Part shown: positions 62,973 to 64,000 of the stretch, piece by piece
Position numbering within the stretch: position 1 is the stretch's first letter
Layout: each line of letters starts with the position of its first letter
DNA from: Paraconexibacter sp040581415
Lineage (GTDB): Bacteria > Actinomycetota > Thermoleophilia > Solirubrobacterales > Solirubrobacteraceae
Length of the DNA: 64,000 bases
Direction: 5' to 3'
Assembly (NCBI RefSeq): GCF_040581415.1
Contig: NZ_CP114014.1
Span: 3,658,001-3,722,000 of the forward strand
Made by a program: the position numbers and the translations under genes
The notes under the pieces: generated by a model
What the model was told of the DNA's origin: nothing
Database searches by the model: none
What the model saw: the letters and a program-made list of their open reading frames with translations, nothing else

Positions 62973-64000
62973 CAGGCCGTCCCCCCGTACTGGCGCACGA
63001 CCTTGGCCCGCCGGCGCGGCGAGATGTTCGCGCGGGTCACGTCGCCGTCGTAGTGGTCCAGCACGCGCTTGTCCATCACCCGGCGCCAGAGCGGGGTGAA
63101 GTAGGCCAGCGTGATCATCGTCCCGTAGCCGCTCGGCAGCTCCGGCGCCTCGTCGAAGTGCCGCAGCGCCTGGTAGCGCCGGACCGGGTTCGCGTGGTGA
63201 TCGGAGTGCCGCTGCAGGTGGTACAGCAGCACGTTCGACGCGGTGTTGTTCGAGTTCCAGCTGTGCTCGGGACGACAGCGCTCGTAGCGGCCGTCGTCCT
63301 GCTTCTGGCGCACCAGGCCGTAGTGCTCCAGGTAGTTCACGACCTCCAGCAGCGAGAAGCCGAAGACCGCCTGCAGGAGCAGGTACGGCAGGACCTCGAC
63401 CCCGAACGCGGCCACCAGCACCCCGAACAGGACGACGGTCATGAGCCAGGCGTTCAGGACGTCGTTCCTGATCGTGAACGTGCGGCTGCCGACCCGGTCC
63501 AGGCGGATCTTCTCGAGCTCCCACGCGGACTTCAGGCTGCCGCTGACCGTGCGCGGCAGGAAGGCGTAAAACGACTCGCCCAGGCGCGAGGACGCAGGGT
63601 CCTCCGGCGTCGCGACGCGGACGTGGTGCCCGCGGTTGTGCTCGATGAAGAAGTGGCCGTAGCCCGTCTGCGCGAGCGCGACCTTCGACGCCCAGCGCTC
63701 GCCGTTCTTGCGCTTGTGGCCGAGCTCGTGGGCGGTGTTGATCGCGATGCCGGCGACGGTCCCGACCGTGAACGCGAGGCCGAGGCTCTCGAGCGTCGAC
63801 AGCTCGCCGCTGCCCCACATCCAGCACGCGAAGACCAGGCCCGCGTACTGCAGCGGGATGTACAGGTAGGTGCACCAGCGGTAGTACCGGTCGGCCTCCA
63901 GCTGCTTGACGACGTCCTCCGGCGGGTTGGCCTCGTCGCTGCCCACGAAGGTGTCCAGGAGCGGCAGGACGACGTACATGAACATCGGCCCGAACCACCA
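62972..64000 (-). CDS. alkB: Alkane 1-monooxygenase AlkB, 3' part
   Basis: The frame is open to the window edge (WWFGPMFMYVVLPLLD...), so about 342 C-terminal residues are present and the first ~60 are missing. Di-iron His motifs HELGHKRKN, HNRGHHVRV and LQRHSDHHA, and the motif NYLEHYGLVR with four-plus transmembrane helices identify AlkB. It is an integral membrane enzyme hydroxylating terminal carbons of alkanes with O2 and rubredoxin. The ATG at 63985 is internal. ATGA overlap with rubA shows operon coupling. Confidence 0.97.
   Translation of the reverse strand, partial: WWFGPMFMYVVLPLLDTFVGSDEANPPEDVVKQLEADRYYRWCTYLYIPLQYAGLVFACWMWGSGELSTLESLGLAFTVGTVAGIAINTAHELGHKRKNGERWASKVALAQTGYGHFFIEHNRGHHVRVATPEDPASSRLGESFYAFLPRTVSGSLKSAWELEKIRLDRVGSRTFTIRNDVLNAWLMTVVLFGVLVAAFGVEVLPYLLLQAVFGFSLLEVVNYLEHYGLVRQKQDDGRYERCRPEHSWNSNNTASNVLLYHLQRHSDHHANPVRRYQALRHFDEAPELPSGYGTMITLAYFTPLWRRVMDKRVLDHYDGDVTRANISPRRRAKVVRQYGGTA

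Overview
The window is very GC-rich, densely coding DNA from a high-GC Gram-positive bacterium, an actinobacterium in the broad sense. Three CGAACAnnTGTTCG-type LexA boxes, a LexA/ImuB/DnaE2 mutasome, NrtR-controlled NAD salvage, PucR-type regulators, a DUF3556 protein, and secreted enzymes ending in Arg/Lys/Thr-rich Ig-like tails all fit Thermoleophilia (Solirubrobacterales: Solirubrobacter, Conexibacter or Patulibacter-like). The genus is a guess; the phylum-level call is firmer. No phage, IS element, CRISPR array or plasmid function was seen, so this reads as ordinary chromosome.

Layout. 1-2.6 kb: 3' end of a GH5 endoglycoceramidase-like gene, an anchored acidic protein and a membrane-anchored cytochrome c. 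2.7-13.2 kb: the SOS region, with dnaE2, a pilin-like membrane protein, an ImuB C-terminal-type small protein, imuB, a luciferase-like/SCP2 fusion, rnpB, a DUF3307 protein, a zinc-ribbon protein, lexA and tRNA-Leu(GAG). Near-identical LexA boxes lie at dnaE2, imuB and lexA. 13.3-16.3 kb: two paralogous divergent SDRs, a MarR regulator and an NTF2-like protein sharing a 22-bp operator. 16.4-27.1 kb: lipoproteins, secreted proteins, a serine beta-lactamase-like hydrolase, a GAF-SpoIIE phosphatase, a YfcE-type phosphoesterase, a DUF2975/Xre pair, DoxX and a methyltransferase. 27.2-30.9 kb: Baeyer-Villiger monooxygenase plus SDR, divergent from a PucR regulator. 31-42 kb: a degenerate RsbW-like protein, a metallophosphoesterase, SDRs, M3 oligoendopeptidase, a PfpI/MarR operon with tandem operators, a PAS-GAF-HD-GYP protein and a DrrAB-like ABC exporter. 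42-50 kb: a DksA/TraR-like protein, dialkylglycine decarboxylase, a DUF3089 secreted hydrolase, and a DUF3556/FAD-oxidoreductase/PucR group. 50.4-55.5 kb: a complete NAD-salvage operon (nrtR, pncB, pncA, Nudix, nadE) with two NrtR-type palindromes. 55.6-64 kb: mmsA, methyltransferase, a three-gene tocopherol-cyclase-like operon, a SnoaL/MDR pair, and the 3' part of an alkB-rubredoxin-tetR operon cut by the window edge.

How genes work together. Many operons use 4-bp ATGA stop/start overlaps (translational coupling). Many first genes have a TAnnnT-like -10 hexamer ending only 6-8 nt before the start codon, which implies pervasive leaderless mRNAs and helps choose starts. Functionally the window combines inducible mutagenic repair, NAD+ recycling, and oxidative catabolism of hydrophobic substrates (AlkB, BVMO, luciferase-like, MMSDH), each with a local regulator.
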